Of a stretch of DNA of 63,800 bases, positions 37,506 to 45,342 are shown one piece after another. A model generated the notes under the pieces. It searched no databases. It saw only the letters and a list, made by a program, of their open reading frames with translations, and was not told where the DNA came from. The number at the start of each line of letters is the position of its first letter. Within the stretch, counting starts at the first letter, position 1. The stretch spans positions 1 to 63,800 of the forward strand of contig JAAYCB010000084.1 in the NCBI GenBank assembly GCA_012744395.1, written 5' to 3'. Source of the DNA: Pirellulaceae bacterium (GTDB lineage Bacteria > Planctomycetota > Planctomycetia > Pirellulales > Thermoguttaceae). A program made the position numbers and the translations under genes.

Positions 37506-38633
37506 TCAATACGAGGGCCGGTTGGGCAGCGGCGGAACGCTCTCCTTGCCGGCGCTGAGCATGTACGCCCGGCTGACCGTCACGGGGTTCCGGTTCCACA
37601 AGCTGTAGACCTTGTCGACCAATCCATCGGGATGGACGTGGATCTCGCCGTCGCCGCAGCCGTCGTGCGGATTGAACGGGTCGGGGCGGCTCATCTGGAT
37701 GGTGATTTCGGGCATCCCCTCCGGGGCGTAGGGCCAGGGCCAGGCCGTGGAGAGCACCCCGTGGAAATGGATGTTGCCGATGCGGTTGGTCAGCAACTGG
37801 TGTGTATGCCCGTGGATGACGACGACCCGCTGGAACCGCTTGAGGATCGCCTGGACCTCGTCGGCGTCGTCGGTCCAGAAGTTCCACGGCTTGTAGAGCT
37901 TGTAGAGCGGCGAGTGGGAGAAGACGATGATCCTGGCGTCGTCGGGGAGTCTGGCGAGATCGTCCTGGAGCCACTTGCGCTGCGCTGCGCCCACGGTGAA
38001 GGGGCTCTGGAGGCCGTTGTCGAGGCCGGCCACGGTCCGCATCCGCTCCATCGGCGACATGCCGCGGGCGGTCCAGAAATCGCGTTCCACGACGCTGTTG
38101 AGGACGACGAAATGCACCCCTTTGTGGTCGAAGGAGTAGGTCGGCGGGCCGAAGAGCTCCCGCCACTTCTGGCCCATGTCGAGATACCAGTCGTGCTCGC
38201 CGACCATGATCCGCAGCGGCGCCTTGAGGTTCTTGAGGATCTGGGCGCCGAGTTCGAGCTCCTTGGCCTGGCCGAGCTGCGCCAGATCGCCGCCGTAGAA
38301 GACGAAATCGGGCTGGGGATCGAGGTTGTTGACGTCGTCGACCGCGCGGAGCAAGCCGCGCACGAACCGGTCGTTGACGTCGCGCTCGTAGAGGTGCGAG
38401 TCGGAGATGTAGGCGAAGCGGAAGGCCGGCTGCGGGGCGGCGCCGGGCGGCGATTCCGCGCCGCGGGCCACGCTGACCGGGGTGAACGAGTGCGGGGCGG
38501 CAAGCCCGGCCGCCGCGCCCATCGCCGCCGCGGAGACCTTCAAGAACGAGCGGCGGTCGAGATTTCGCAGGCCGCGGAAGAACGCCCGGCGGTCTTCCAG
38601 ATACCTGGTTTCCACGCTTTTGTAAGTCGCCAT
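37506..38633 (-). CDS. Tat-exported metallophosphoesterase
   Basis: 375 residues from ATG 38633 (AAGGAGCG upstream). A twin-arginine signal, DRRSFLKVSAAAMGAAAGLA, is at residues about 26-45. A calcineurin-like metallophosphoesterase fold follows: ISDSHLY (D-x-H), YGGDLAQ, then VGEHDWY where most family members have GNHD, VFSHSPL and IHGHTHQ. The metal ligands therefore look complete except for the Asn-to-Glu change. Substrate unknown, periplasmic after folding. It lies between the di-haem peroxidase and the cytochrome lipoprotein, all within about 20 bases of each other. Confidence 0.9.
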   Translation of the reverse strand: MATYKSVETRYLEDRRAFFRGLRNLDRRSFLKVSAAAMGAAAGLAAPHSFTPVSVARGAESPPGAAPQPAFRFAYISDSHLYERDVNDRFVRGLLRAVDDVNNLDPQPDFVFYGGDLAQLGQAKELELGAQILKNLKAPLRIMVGEHDWYLDMGQKWRELFGPPTYSFDHKGVHFVVLNSVVERDFWTARGMSPMERMRTVAGLDNGLQSPFTVGAAQRKWLQDDLARLPDDARIIVFSHSPLYKLYKPWNFWTDDADEVQAILKRFQRVVVIHGHTHQLLTNRIGNIHFHGVLSTAWPWPYAPEGMPEITIQMSRPDPFNPHDGCGDGEIHVHPDGLVDKVYSLWNRNPVTVSRAYMLSAGKESVPPLPNRPSY

Positions 38634-38649
38634 CGTGATTCGCTCCTTG

Positions 38650-39996
38650 TTATTCCGGCTTGCCCTGGGCGCCCATCACGCGCTGCTCGAACGGCAGCGT
38701 CCGCCGCTGCGCTGCCGCGTCGTCGCGGAACAGACGCTGCTCGTTCGCCGCGGCCCGTTGCGCTTCGAAGAGGCGCTGGTTCTGGTCGGCGAAGCGGACA
38801 TCGGTCAGCGTGAACAGGAAAGCCACCAATTGGTCGATTTCTTCCTCGCTGAGGGCCAAGGGTTCGATCCCGCCGTCGAGAAACGGATTGTCCTCGCCTC
38901 CCTTGTTGTAGTGGTCGATCACGTCCCAGAGGGTCGCCAGCGAGCCGTCGTGCATGTACGGCCCCGTGATGCCGATGTTCAGAATCAAGGGCGTGCGGAA
39001 GGAGCCGATATCCGCGCGGTTGCCGGTCACCATGAAGCGGCCCAGCTCGCTCATGTCGGTGCCGATCGCCAGCTCGTCGAGCTTCTGCTCCGAGGCGTCC
39101 TCCTGGATTGCCTTGAGGGCTTGCTGGGCCAGGCCCTCGAAGTCCTGGTGCCTGGCCGACACGCCGACGTTGTGGAAGCGGTTGTCGGTGCCCAGGGGGT
39201 TGGAGGGATTCATCGGATGGCAGGTCATGCAGCGGGCCTTGCCGTTGAACAGCTCCCAGCCGGCCTGGGCCTCGGGCGAGATCGCCCCCGGGTCGCCGCC
39301 GAGGAACCTCCGAAACGGCGAGTCGACGAAGACCAGCGTCCGCTCAAAGGCCCCGATTGCCTTGCCAAGGTCCTCGTAGTTCATCTCCCGCCCGAAGGCC
39401 TTCTTGAACCCCTCCTCGTACTCGGGGATGCCGCGAATCGCCTTGATGGCAGCCTCTTCGTTGGGCATTCCCATCTCAATCGGGTTGAGAATCGGCAACC
39501 TCGCCTGGTGGTCGAGGGTCGGCGAGCGGCCGTCCCAGAACAGCGTTTGCAGCAGCGCCGTGTTGAGCACGGTCGGCGCGTTTCGCTTGCCGAATTGGCC
39601 GCCGATGCCCTCGGAGACGGGGATCTGGTCGGTGAATCCCCGCGTCGCGTCGTGGCATGTCGCGCAGGAGACCGAGCCGTCGTCGGACAGACGCGCGTCG
39701 AAAAACAATTTCCGCCCGAGTTCGACCCGTTCGGGCGTGAGCGGGTTGTCTTCCGGGATGAACGCCGCCCAGACGACCGGGTCGAAACCCGCCGGGGACT
39801 CTGCCAGATCCACTTGCGGCATGAGCTTCTGTAACTCTTCCAGCTGGTACTCGGCGGTCGCCTCCCCGTGTTGGCCGCGGGGGATCTCCGGCGGCGCGGC
39901 CGCCGCCGCCAGCGGCCCGAGAAGACACCCGGCGATCAGCCCGGCGCTCAGCGTCCGACCCCTGCGGGCCTTGAAAGAAACGGTGCACAAACTCAT
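38650..39996 (-). CDS. Di-haem cytochrome c peroxidase, MauG/CcpA family
   Basis: 448 residues from ATG 39996, which has GGAGGGG upstream; a longer reading to 40035 lacks a ribosome site. Signal peptide (TLSAGLIAGCLLGPLAAAAA), then two haem c sites: CATCH at about residue 110 (N-terminal, peroxidatic) and CMTCH at about 255 (C-terminal, electron-transfer). Family stretches are FFDARLSDDGSVSCATCHD, RNAPTVLNTAL, FWDGRSPTLDHQA, NPIEMGM and RTPLILNIGITGPYMHDGSLATL. It reduces peroxide or oxidises a protein partner in the periplasm. A PerR/Fur-like gene starts just upstream on the same strand, suggesting peroxide control. Confidence 0.94.
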   Translation of the reverse strand: MSLCTVSFKARRGRTLSAGLIAGCLLGPLAAAAAPPEIPRGQHGEATAEYQLEELQKLMPQVDLAESPAGFDPVVWAAFIPEDNPLTPERVELGRKLFFDARLSDDGSVSCATCHDATRGFTDQIPVSEGIGGQFGKRNAPTVLNTALLQTLFWDGRSPTLDHQARLPILNPIEMGMPNEEAAIKAIRGIPEYEEGFKKAFGREMNYEDLGKAIGAFERTLVFVDSPFRRFLGGDPGAISPEAQAGWELFNGKARCMTCHPMNPSNPLGTDNRFHNVGVSARHQDFEGLAQQALKAIQEDASEQKLDELAIGTDMSELGRFMVTGNRADIGSFRTPLILNIGITGPYMHDGSLATLWDVIDHYNKGGEDNPFLDGGIEPLALSEEEIDQLVAFLFTLTDVRFADQNQRLFEAQRAAANEQRLFRDDAAAQRRTLPFEQRVMGAQGKPE

Positions 39997-40093
39997 GAGT
40001 TTGCCCCTCCAATGCAAGAACAGCGAATCGTACAAGCGTCCTCTCCGCGTCTATGTTAAACGGCGGGCGCAACCGCCGGCCGCGGTTCCCAAC

Positions 40094-40552
40094 TCAGGAG
40101 GGTTCCGATCGCCGGCAGGCCCGGCAAATCCCCATGAAATGCACCGAGAAATCCTCGATCTGGAAGCCCTCGGCATGGACTTCGGAAATGTGGAGCCGGT
40201 CAAGGCTCTCGTCTTGCAGGTCGATCACTTTGTGGCACTTGTCGCAGATCAGGTGGTGGTGGCGGTGCGTCTGCCCGTCGAACCGCGCCGACGGCCCGGC
40301 ATGATGCAACCGCCGCACGAAGCCCAGGGCAACCAGAGTGTCCAGAGCGCGATAGACCGTCGTCCGCGAGATCCCCGGAACGCGGTCCCTCACCGTTTCC
40401 AGAACCTGATCGGCGGTCGGGTGGTCGTGGTGCTCAAGAACGGCCCGGAGCACGGCGTGCCGCTGCGTGGTCAGGGGAAGGCCAAGCTGCCGGCAGCGCG
40501 TCTCGAACGCATCGAGCCGTTCGGCAATCTGGTCGGGGGCCATTTTCGCCAT
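40094..40552 (-). CDS. Fur-family transcriptional regulator, PerR-like
   Basis: 152 residues. An N-terminal winged helix (TTQRHAVLRAVLEHHDHPTADQV and SRTTVYRALDTLVALGFVRR) and a C-terminal metal-binding domain with HRHHHLICDKCHKVIDL and CRACRRSEPS. The CxxC pairs (CDKC, CRAC) form the structural zinc site; the histidine cluster is the regulatory metal site, with residues resembling PerR. A gene directly downstream, the di-haem peroxidase, points to peroxide rather than iron control. No Shine-Dalgarno sequence precedes ATG 40552, and a promoter lies right against it. Confidence 0.9.
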   Translation of the reverse strand: MAKMAPDQIAERLDAFETRCRQLGLPLTTQRHAVLRAVLEHHDHPTADQVLETVRDRVPGISRTTVYRALDTLVALGFVRRLHHAGPSARFDGQTHRHHHLICDKCHKVIDLQDESLDRLHISEVHAEGFQIEDFSVHFMGICRACRRSEPS

Positions 40553-40554
40553 GA

Positions 40555-40588
40555 TTGCAACAATATGCTATTTGCAAATCAGTGTCAA
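40555..40588 (-). promoter_or_regulatory. Promoter with overlapping TTGCAA repeats, upstream of the Fur-like gene
   Basis: On the minus strand: -35 TTGACA (40588-40583), a 17-base spacer and -10 TATTGT (40565-40560). Two TTGCAA boxes, at 40555-40560 and 40572-40577, flank an AT-rich AATATGCTATT core (perfect AATA/TATT dyad), a layout suited to a Fur-family dimer. The -10 ends 7 bases from the ATG, so the transcript would be leaderless or nearly so. Confidence 0.5.
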
Positions 40589-40688
40589 GAAGGTCTTTGT
40601 GCTTTCTTTTCCTGGCAGGGTTCCTTGGTCCGCTCTGCGCCACCCTACCGGGCGATCGGTGGGGTGGCGCTGCCGGTTGGGCCGTGTC

Positions 40689-42806
40689 TCATGGTTTGAC
40701 CTCGAAGCGGAACGTGCGCTGGAGGGTCTTCCGCCCCTGGTCGTTCTCCACCTCGACGGTGATGGTCCCCTCGGCCGATGGCCGTGCATGCGCCAGAAAC
40801 AGCCCATCGGGCGCGACGGGCGTCTCCTGGCGATTGACCTTCAGACGCGCCCCGGGCTCGGCCCAGCCGTGGACGTCGATCGCGCAGTCGCCCGCCATGC
40901 TGGAGTGTTCGAGCGGGTTCGTCTGGAGGATGATCGCCGGCGCGGCGTCCAGTTCCAGCGTCTCCTCGATCGCCTGGCGGCGGGCCGCATAGAGGACCTC
41001 CGGGTCGAGGCTGTAATCGCTATACGTGCGCACGACTTGCGAGGCAATCTCCACGCCGCGGCGGCGGGGGTCGATCTGTTCGGCGACCCGCGGGCTGAGC
41101 TTGGCCCGCAGCTCGGCGATCTTGTCCTCCAACAGCCACAGGCACTCGTAGTCTTGCAGCCCGTTGCGCATCTGCTCCCAGCGGAGCGAACTGAGCAGCC
41201 CGTCGCGCTTGGGATAGACGTGCCAGCCGTCGCCGCGGTGCTTGCCCGGCGCGTTCCAAGGGTCTTCCGTCCAGGCGTTAAAGCCCCAGTGAAGGTAGCC
41301 CTTCAGCCCGTAGCGGTAGTTCAGCCAGTGCATCAGCCGCGACTCGATCAGCGGCACGTCGACGGTCTTGTTCATCAGCGAGCCGCCCTGGAAGATGCCC
41401 ACGGTGTAGAACCACAGCTCGTTTCCCTGGCGGCGGGCCTGTTCGTACGCCTCGTGCCAGGTCGCCAGGTGGTCGAGCTTGGGCACCCAGACTTCCAGCC
41501 GGTCCAGGCAGTGGGTTGTCTCAATGGCATCGACGCGGCGCAGCTCGGGCGCGCAGCGATGGATGAAATCGGAGGCTTCGCGCCAGGCGATCACGTTGTG
41601 GTTGGAAGGCTCGTCGGCGATGTGGAAGATCGTCTTGTCGAGCCATTGTTTCTCGCGCAGGTGCTCGACCAGGGCCGGCAGAAAGCGGGGCAGGAAATCC
41701 TCTCCGGAGAGGCGTTTGCGCTCGCCGGTCGACTCGTCCGTGACGGTTGCGCCGGAGAGAAGGACCTCGCGGCTGGACCAGCCCCCCTCGCCGAAGTGGG
41801 CGACAAAGCCGGTTTCGAGGAGGTCCATGCGGCCGGTGTCCCAGAAGATCTGCGCCCAGCGGTCGAAGTCCGAGAAGTCGAACCGCAGCTCTCCGCCGGC
41901 GGTCTGTCGGGTCTTGATCAGCCCCAGGCTGACGCGGAACACGTTCTGCCGGTGTTCGGCCATGTTCTCGGCATAGCAGCGAAGCAGCGCGTCGAAGCGT
42001 TGCGTGTCGCCGTCTTCCAGGCCGTGATGGCGTTTGAATTGGCTCGTGGAAAACCACTCGGTGACCATCACGTGCCGCTGGTCGGGCAGCGTCAACGGAT
42101 ACACGGTCAGCGCGATCGGCAACGAGGCCTCGGCGTCAGCGGCGCGGGCGGTGACCCGAGCGCGGTATTCGCCCGGCTCCGCGCCGGCCGGGACGCGCAC
42201 GGTCAGGTAGACCGCCTGGAGCGATCCCTGGGCGACGTCGCACTGCCGCTCCTCCGCCAGGCAATCGGGAAAGCGGGCGGGGGCGGGGCGGGTGAGATCG
42301 GCGGGGCGGAGTTTGCGCGTGTTCTCCTCGATCAAAATGCTGGTGACAAAATTCCACCGCACATGTTCCGCGGGAATCTCCGCGGCGCTCCCCTCGAGTT
42401 TCAGCGGGGCGACCGAGACCGCCAGCTTCGACAGGTCCTGGTTCGCGCGGACAACGCATTGAGCGGACAGCGTCTCGTTCCGCAGCCCGAACAGGCGGAT
42501 TTCCCGACCCGTCGCCTCGGGACCGTTGTAGCCGTCCTCGAACACGCGAACCGCATCGCTGGCGGGAAACATCTCCAGCGGCTGTTCGCCGGCCAGGCCA
42601 ACCGCGCCGGCGAGCAGGCAGCCGGCCGCGGCCAGCAGAATCCGCGGCGGGTTGGCGCCCGGCAGGGCGGTCGAGCACCGCCCGGCCATTCTCCCCAAGA
42701 GGCCAAGCACGCGCCGCGCGCCCCGGCCGCGGCAGGCGGATCGCCGTTGATCGGTGCCATCGATCCGCCGGCGGCAAACGTTCGAACTCCGATTGGTCGT
42801 GTCCAC
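40689..42806 (-). CDS. Exported DUF4091 (GH123-like) glycosidase-like protein
   Basis: 705 residues from GTG 42806, whose GGAGGTGA lies 4-11 bases upstream. An unusually long Arg-rich N-terminus (about 50 residues) precedes a signal-like helix PRILLAAAGCLLAGAVGLAGE. A beta domain (residues about 80-240, LRNETLSAQCVVRANQD) is followed by the DUF4091 catalytic-like domain with FHIADEPSNHN (an Asp-Glu pair as in GH123), WFYTVGIFQGG, RYGLKGYLHWGFNAW and GDGWHVYPKRDGLLSSLRWEQMRNGLQDYECLWLL. Likely a secreted glycoside hydrolase acting on N-acetylhexosamine-type sugars by family analogy; activity unproven. A C-terminal beta domain closes the protein. Confidence 0.85.
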   Translation of the reverse strand: MDTTNRSSNVCRRRIDGTDQRRSACRGRGARRVLGLLGRMAGRCSTALPGANPPRILLAAAGCLLAGAVGLAGEQPLEMFPASDAVRVFEDGYNGPEATGREIRLFGLRNETLSAQCVVRANQDLSKLAVSVAPLKLEGSAAEIPAEHVRWNFVTSILIEENTRKLRPADLTRPAPARFPDCLAEERQCDVAQGSLQAVYLTVRVPAGAEPGEYRARVTARAADAEASLPIALTVYPLTLPDQRHVMVTEWFSTSQFKRHHGLEDGDTQRFDALLRCYAENMAEHRQNVFRVSLGLIKTRQTAGGELRFDFSDFDRWAQIFWDTGRMDLLETGFVAHFGEGGWSSREVLLSGATVTDESTGERKRLSGEDFLPRFLPALVEHLREKQWLDKTIFHIADEPSNHNVIAWREASDFIHRCAPELRRVDAIETTHCLDRLEVWVPKLDHLATWHEAYEQARRQGNELWFYTVGIFQGGSLMNKTVDVPLIESRLMHWLNYRYGLKGYLHWGFNAWTEDPWNAPGKHRGDGWHVYPKRDGLLSSLRWEQMRNGLQDYECLWLLEDKIAELRAKLSPRVAEQIDPRRRGVEIASQVVRTYSDYSLDPEVLYAARRQAIEETLELDAAPAIILQTNPLEHSSMAGDCAIDVHGWAEPGARLKVNRQETPVAPDGLFLAHARPSAEGTITVEVENDQGRKTLQRTFRFEVKP

Positions 42807-43100
42807 AAATCACCTCCGTTTCATGGCTTGTTCGTAATCCGGGGCGACCCGGCGCTGCAAACAGGGCGGGTCCGTCGCGGTGGCCGCCGGCAGGACCCGC
42901 TCGACCGGCATCGATCGGAACGCGCCGGCCGTGGGCAATCATAGCGCGCCGGCGCCAGCGCTGAAAGACACGGCGACCGCGGGCGGACAGGTCGCGGCCG
43001 TCGAAGCGTGCCCGACCGAACGGCAGCGGCGGCCGGCGGACCGTTGGCGGGGTGCTGTCTCGGTACCCGCTGCGGGGGTCCGCTTCCGCCGTTGCTGGGC
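42807..43100. other. Intergenic region upstream of the DUF4091 gene
   Basis: No credible gene: the open frames here are GC-composition artefacts. A TATGAT -10-like hexamer on the minus strand near 42938 could serve the DUF4091 gene, but no -35 is convincing. Confidence 0.35.
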
Positions 43101-43142
43101 GAGAAAACAGAGAGGCCGGCTCGCTGCGGGCGAGCCGGCCTC
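43101..43142 (-). terminator. Strong intrinsic terminator of the DUF1598 gene
   Basis: A perfect 13-bp inverted repeat (43112-43124 with 43130-43142) with a 5-base loop. On the minus strand it is followed by TCTGTTTTCTC (43111-43101). It lies about 130 bases beyond the stop of the minus-strand gene at 43274. Confidence 0.75.
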
Positions 43143-43273
43143 GATTGGCGGCGGATTCTGCGCGGGTCTTCAAATCAGTCGAGCGGAACCCTTGGCTGCA
43201 AAACCGGCCGAACGACCTTGCCCTTGGCGCCGTTCGGGGGGGCAGGGCTCCGCCCCGGTGTCATCGTCGGTTC

Positions 43274-44749
43274 TCAGTCCCACCACCACTGGCCTTCGGC
43301 CAGTTTAAGCTGCGTCTGTTCGCGGAGCGCGGAGACCTTGTTGCCTTCGTCCGCGAGGCGATTGCTCGCGGAGACGGCAAGCTCCGGTTCGATCTGCACG
43401 CCGCCGCCGATCGGGGTCATCAACTGGTTGCCCTTCCATTTCGCGGCGACGGCCGATACGACCTGGCTGGGGGCCGGGTAGGTTCGCACCGGCAGTGCCT
43501 GCTCGCTGCCAAGCAGCGGCATCTCCCAGTTGGCCTTGCGGTACATGTCTTCCTGCTGGAGGTAGGCCGCGGCGACGAGCATGTCGATGAGGTTTCGCAG
43601 TTCGGCATAGACGGGCGAAACGGCGGCCAGTTGCGGGTAGCTCTCGGTGAAGCTGGTGACGAACACCTTGCTGGCGCGGTTCGCGCCGGCGACCACCGAT
43701 CGCTCGCCCGTGGCGGCCACCAGTTCGTTCTCGCCGACGAGCTTCACGCCGTCGCCGACCAACTCGATCGCCAGCCCGTCTTCGCTGGCGCGGATGCATT
43801 GGTAGTCGGGCACGAAGAACCAGCGGATCAAGGCGTTCCGCGAGACCTGCCCGGGGCTGGCGGAGTCAATGAAGGTTCGCATGCGAACCGGCGGATTCTC
43901 CAGGCCGATGCCGATCAGCTTCATCCGGTAGTCGGCCTCGACCATGACGTGGGCGAAATGGGTGTCGGCGGGAACGCCATCCACCCGGACCGTCTGCATG
44001 CCGAGGCTGGTCCGCAGTCCGTTGACGATGAACTGCGTGTCTGCCGGGGTCGCCCGCGAACCCACGGTCCGCAGGAATCGCTGCATCGAAGCCAGGCCCT
44101 CTTCCGTCGGATCGATCGAGCAGCCGACCATCGGCGTCTTCGTCTGGTCTGGCGGAAATGCGCGGAGGGCAACCACCAGGTCCTGCAACTGGAGCACGGG
44201 CCGTCCGCTGGTCAGGCCGAGCGTCCGGCCGATCGGATCGGCAATCCAGCCTTCGGCCGGTCCGGCGATCACAATGTCGCCGGTCTCGGGGTAGAAGAAG
44301 ACATACTGGAGACGGAGCAGGCCGGCCAGGAAGCTCATCTCCTCGGTGAGCACGCCGCCATTGGCGGCAAGGGCCTGCTCGAGGCGGTTGAGAGACACTT
44401 TGCGGAGGGGGCTCGCCTTGGCAACCCCTTGCGCCAGGCCGGCCTGGGCCGCCTGGAGACGTCGCTGCCGGAGTGTTCCCGTCAAGTCGGGCAGCGCGCG
44501 GGTATGCAACGTCCCCTGGGCGTCGACGAACACACCCGCCTGGCCCGTATTGACGTCGGATGACGTGCTGGTGCTGCTGGTGCTGCTGGTGCTGCTGCTC
44601 GTGCTGGTGCTACTGGTGCTGCTGCTGGTGCTCGTGCTGCTTGTCGTGCTGGTTGTCTGCGCACCGGCCACTTCCGCCAGGAGGAGCGCTGTCGCCGCGG
44701 CGGCGATCAGGACGATGGGCCTTCGCGATCCGAGTGTTTGCCAACGCAT
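43274..44749 (-). CDS. DUF1598-family secreted protein with Ser/Thr repeat
   Basis: 491 residues. Signal peptide (RPIVLIAAAATALLLAEVAGAQ), then a stretch of about 30 Ser/Thr residues (residues about 32-62) encoded by a trinucleotide repeat, then a long globular part matching the planctomycete-specific DUF1598 pattern: LTGTLRQRRLQAAQ, PLRKVSLNRLE, YVFFYPETGDIVIAGPAEGW, GCSIDPTEEGL, ADTHFAHVMVEADYRMKLIGIG and RWFFVPDYQCI. It ends LKLAEGQWWWD. Function unknown, extracytoplasmic. It is expressed alone, with a long structured leader and a strong terminator. Confidence 0.85.
   Translation of the reverse strand: MRWQTLGSRRPIVLIAAAATALLLAEVAGAQTTSTTSSTSTSSSTSSTSTSSSTSSTSSTSTSSDVNTGQAGVFVDAQGTLHTRALPDLTGTLRQRRLQAAQAGLAQGVAKASPLRKVSLNRLEQALAANGGVLTEEMSFLAGLLRLQYVFFYPETGDIVIAGPAEGWIADPIGRTLGLTSGRPVLQLQDLVVALRAFPPDQTKTPMVGCSIDPTEEGLASMQRFLRTVGSRATPADTQFIVNGLRTSLGMQTVRVDGVPADTHFAHVMVEADYRMKLIGIGLENPPVRMRTFIDSASPGQVSRNALIRWFFVPDYQCIRASEDGLAIELVGDGVKLVGENELVAATGERSVVAGANRASKVFVTSFTESYPQLAAVSPVYAELRNLIDMLVAAAYLQQEDMYRKANWEMPLLGSEQALPVRTYPAPSQVVSAVAAKWKGNQLMTPIGGGVQIEPELAVSASNRLADEGNKVSALREQTQLKLAEGQWWWD
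44563..44655. repeat. Trinucleotide microsatellite within the DUF1598 gene
   Basis: Imperfect gctgctggt-type repeat coding for Ser/Thr on the minus strand. Its low complexity and position just after the signal peptide suggest a flexible, possibly glycosylated linker that can vary in length. Confidence 0.8.
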
Positions 44750-44787
44750 AAGAGGAGTCTCCGCTTGGACAGGTAATTGGCCGTGAT

Positions 44788-44880
44788 GCTCCCACCGCTA
44801 CCACCCGCAGCCGCGGTGGGAGCAGAGACAAGCGAACCGCCAGACTTCCACCGAGAATTTGCACCCCCATCGGGTGGCGC
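44788..44880 (-). promoter_or_regulatory. Structured leader of the DUF1598 gene
   Basis: Two hairpins between the promoter at 44899-44927 and the ATG at 44749: an 11-bp perfect stem (44788-44798 with 44813-44823) and an imperfect stem around ATTTGC/GCAAAT (about 44853-44880). No T run follows, so they are not simple terminators. Confidence 0.4.
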
Positions 44881-44898
44881 AAATCCTCCACACTTTCG

Positions 44899-44927
44899 AT
44901 CTTAGTTTGGCCCTCGGGGTAAAGCAA
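44899..44927 (-). promoter_or_regulatory. Candidate promoter of the DUF1598 gene
   Basis: Minus strand: TTGCTT (44927-44922), a 17-base spacer and TAAGAT (44904-44899). The same TAAGAT hexamer occurs ahead of thiSG. The leader would be about 140 bases. Confidence 0.4.
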
Positions 44928-45171
44928 GAAAATCGTTGCAAATCAACAACTTGCACCGGAAGGCCGCTACCCTCTTTCGGGTGGGGCGAATTCATCCGCG
45001 CACACCCGCAGTTATTCTATGCTGTCGCTGGGCCGAGTCGAGTGCTGGGCCAACGGCGAATTGGATGATCGCTTGCTTGTCGGGCGGAGTGTGCCTGGTT
45101 AAGCTGGCCGAGTGCCCCGACCCGGCTCTCGATGCCGCACTTCAAACCCGGACACAGAAAGGATTTCGGTC

Positions 45172-45342
45172 ATGGCCGTGTCGCTCGAACCGCTGGAGAA
45201 GCCAGGCAGGTTCGACACGCCCACAATTGCGAACGTAAGGCCCCCGGGGCCGACCGCCGCCGCGGTCCCCGCCCCGGCCAACCTTCCCGGCGCTCGCCCC
45301 ACGCTGCAAATCCTGATTTTGAGGAGAAAGTCGAACCGATGA
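45172..45342 (+). pseudogene. 56-codon frame, possible RraA-like N-terminal remnant
   Basis: ATG 45172 has AAAGGA upstream and the frame stops at 45342, overlapping the next gene's ATG (ATGA). The first 20 residues, MAVSLEPLEKPGRFDTPTIA, contain RFDTPTIANV, similar to the start of RraA-like/dimethylmenaquinone methyltransferase-like proteins (RRFDTPTxxNAIE). The remainder is Pro/Ala-rich and non-homologous. It may be a truncated gene or a short upstream frame coupled to the methyltransferase gene. The flanking bases 44928-45171 show no gene. Confidence 0.25.

Noticed and set aside
42880..43308. 142-codon plus-strand frame upstream of the DUF4091 gene
   Set aside because: No ribosome site, composition typical of noncoding GC-rich DNA, and it crosses the 13-bp terminator hairpin and the end of the DUF1598 gene.
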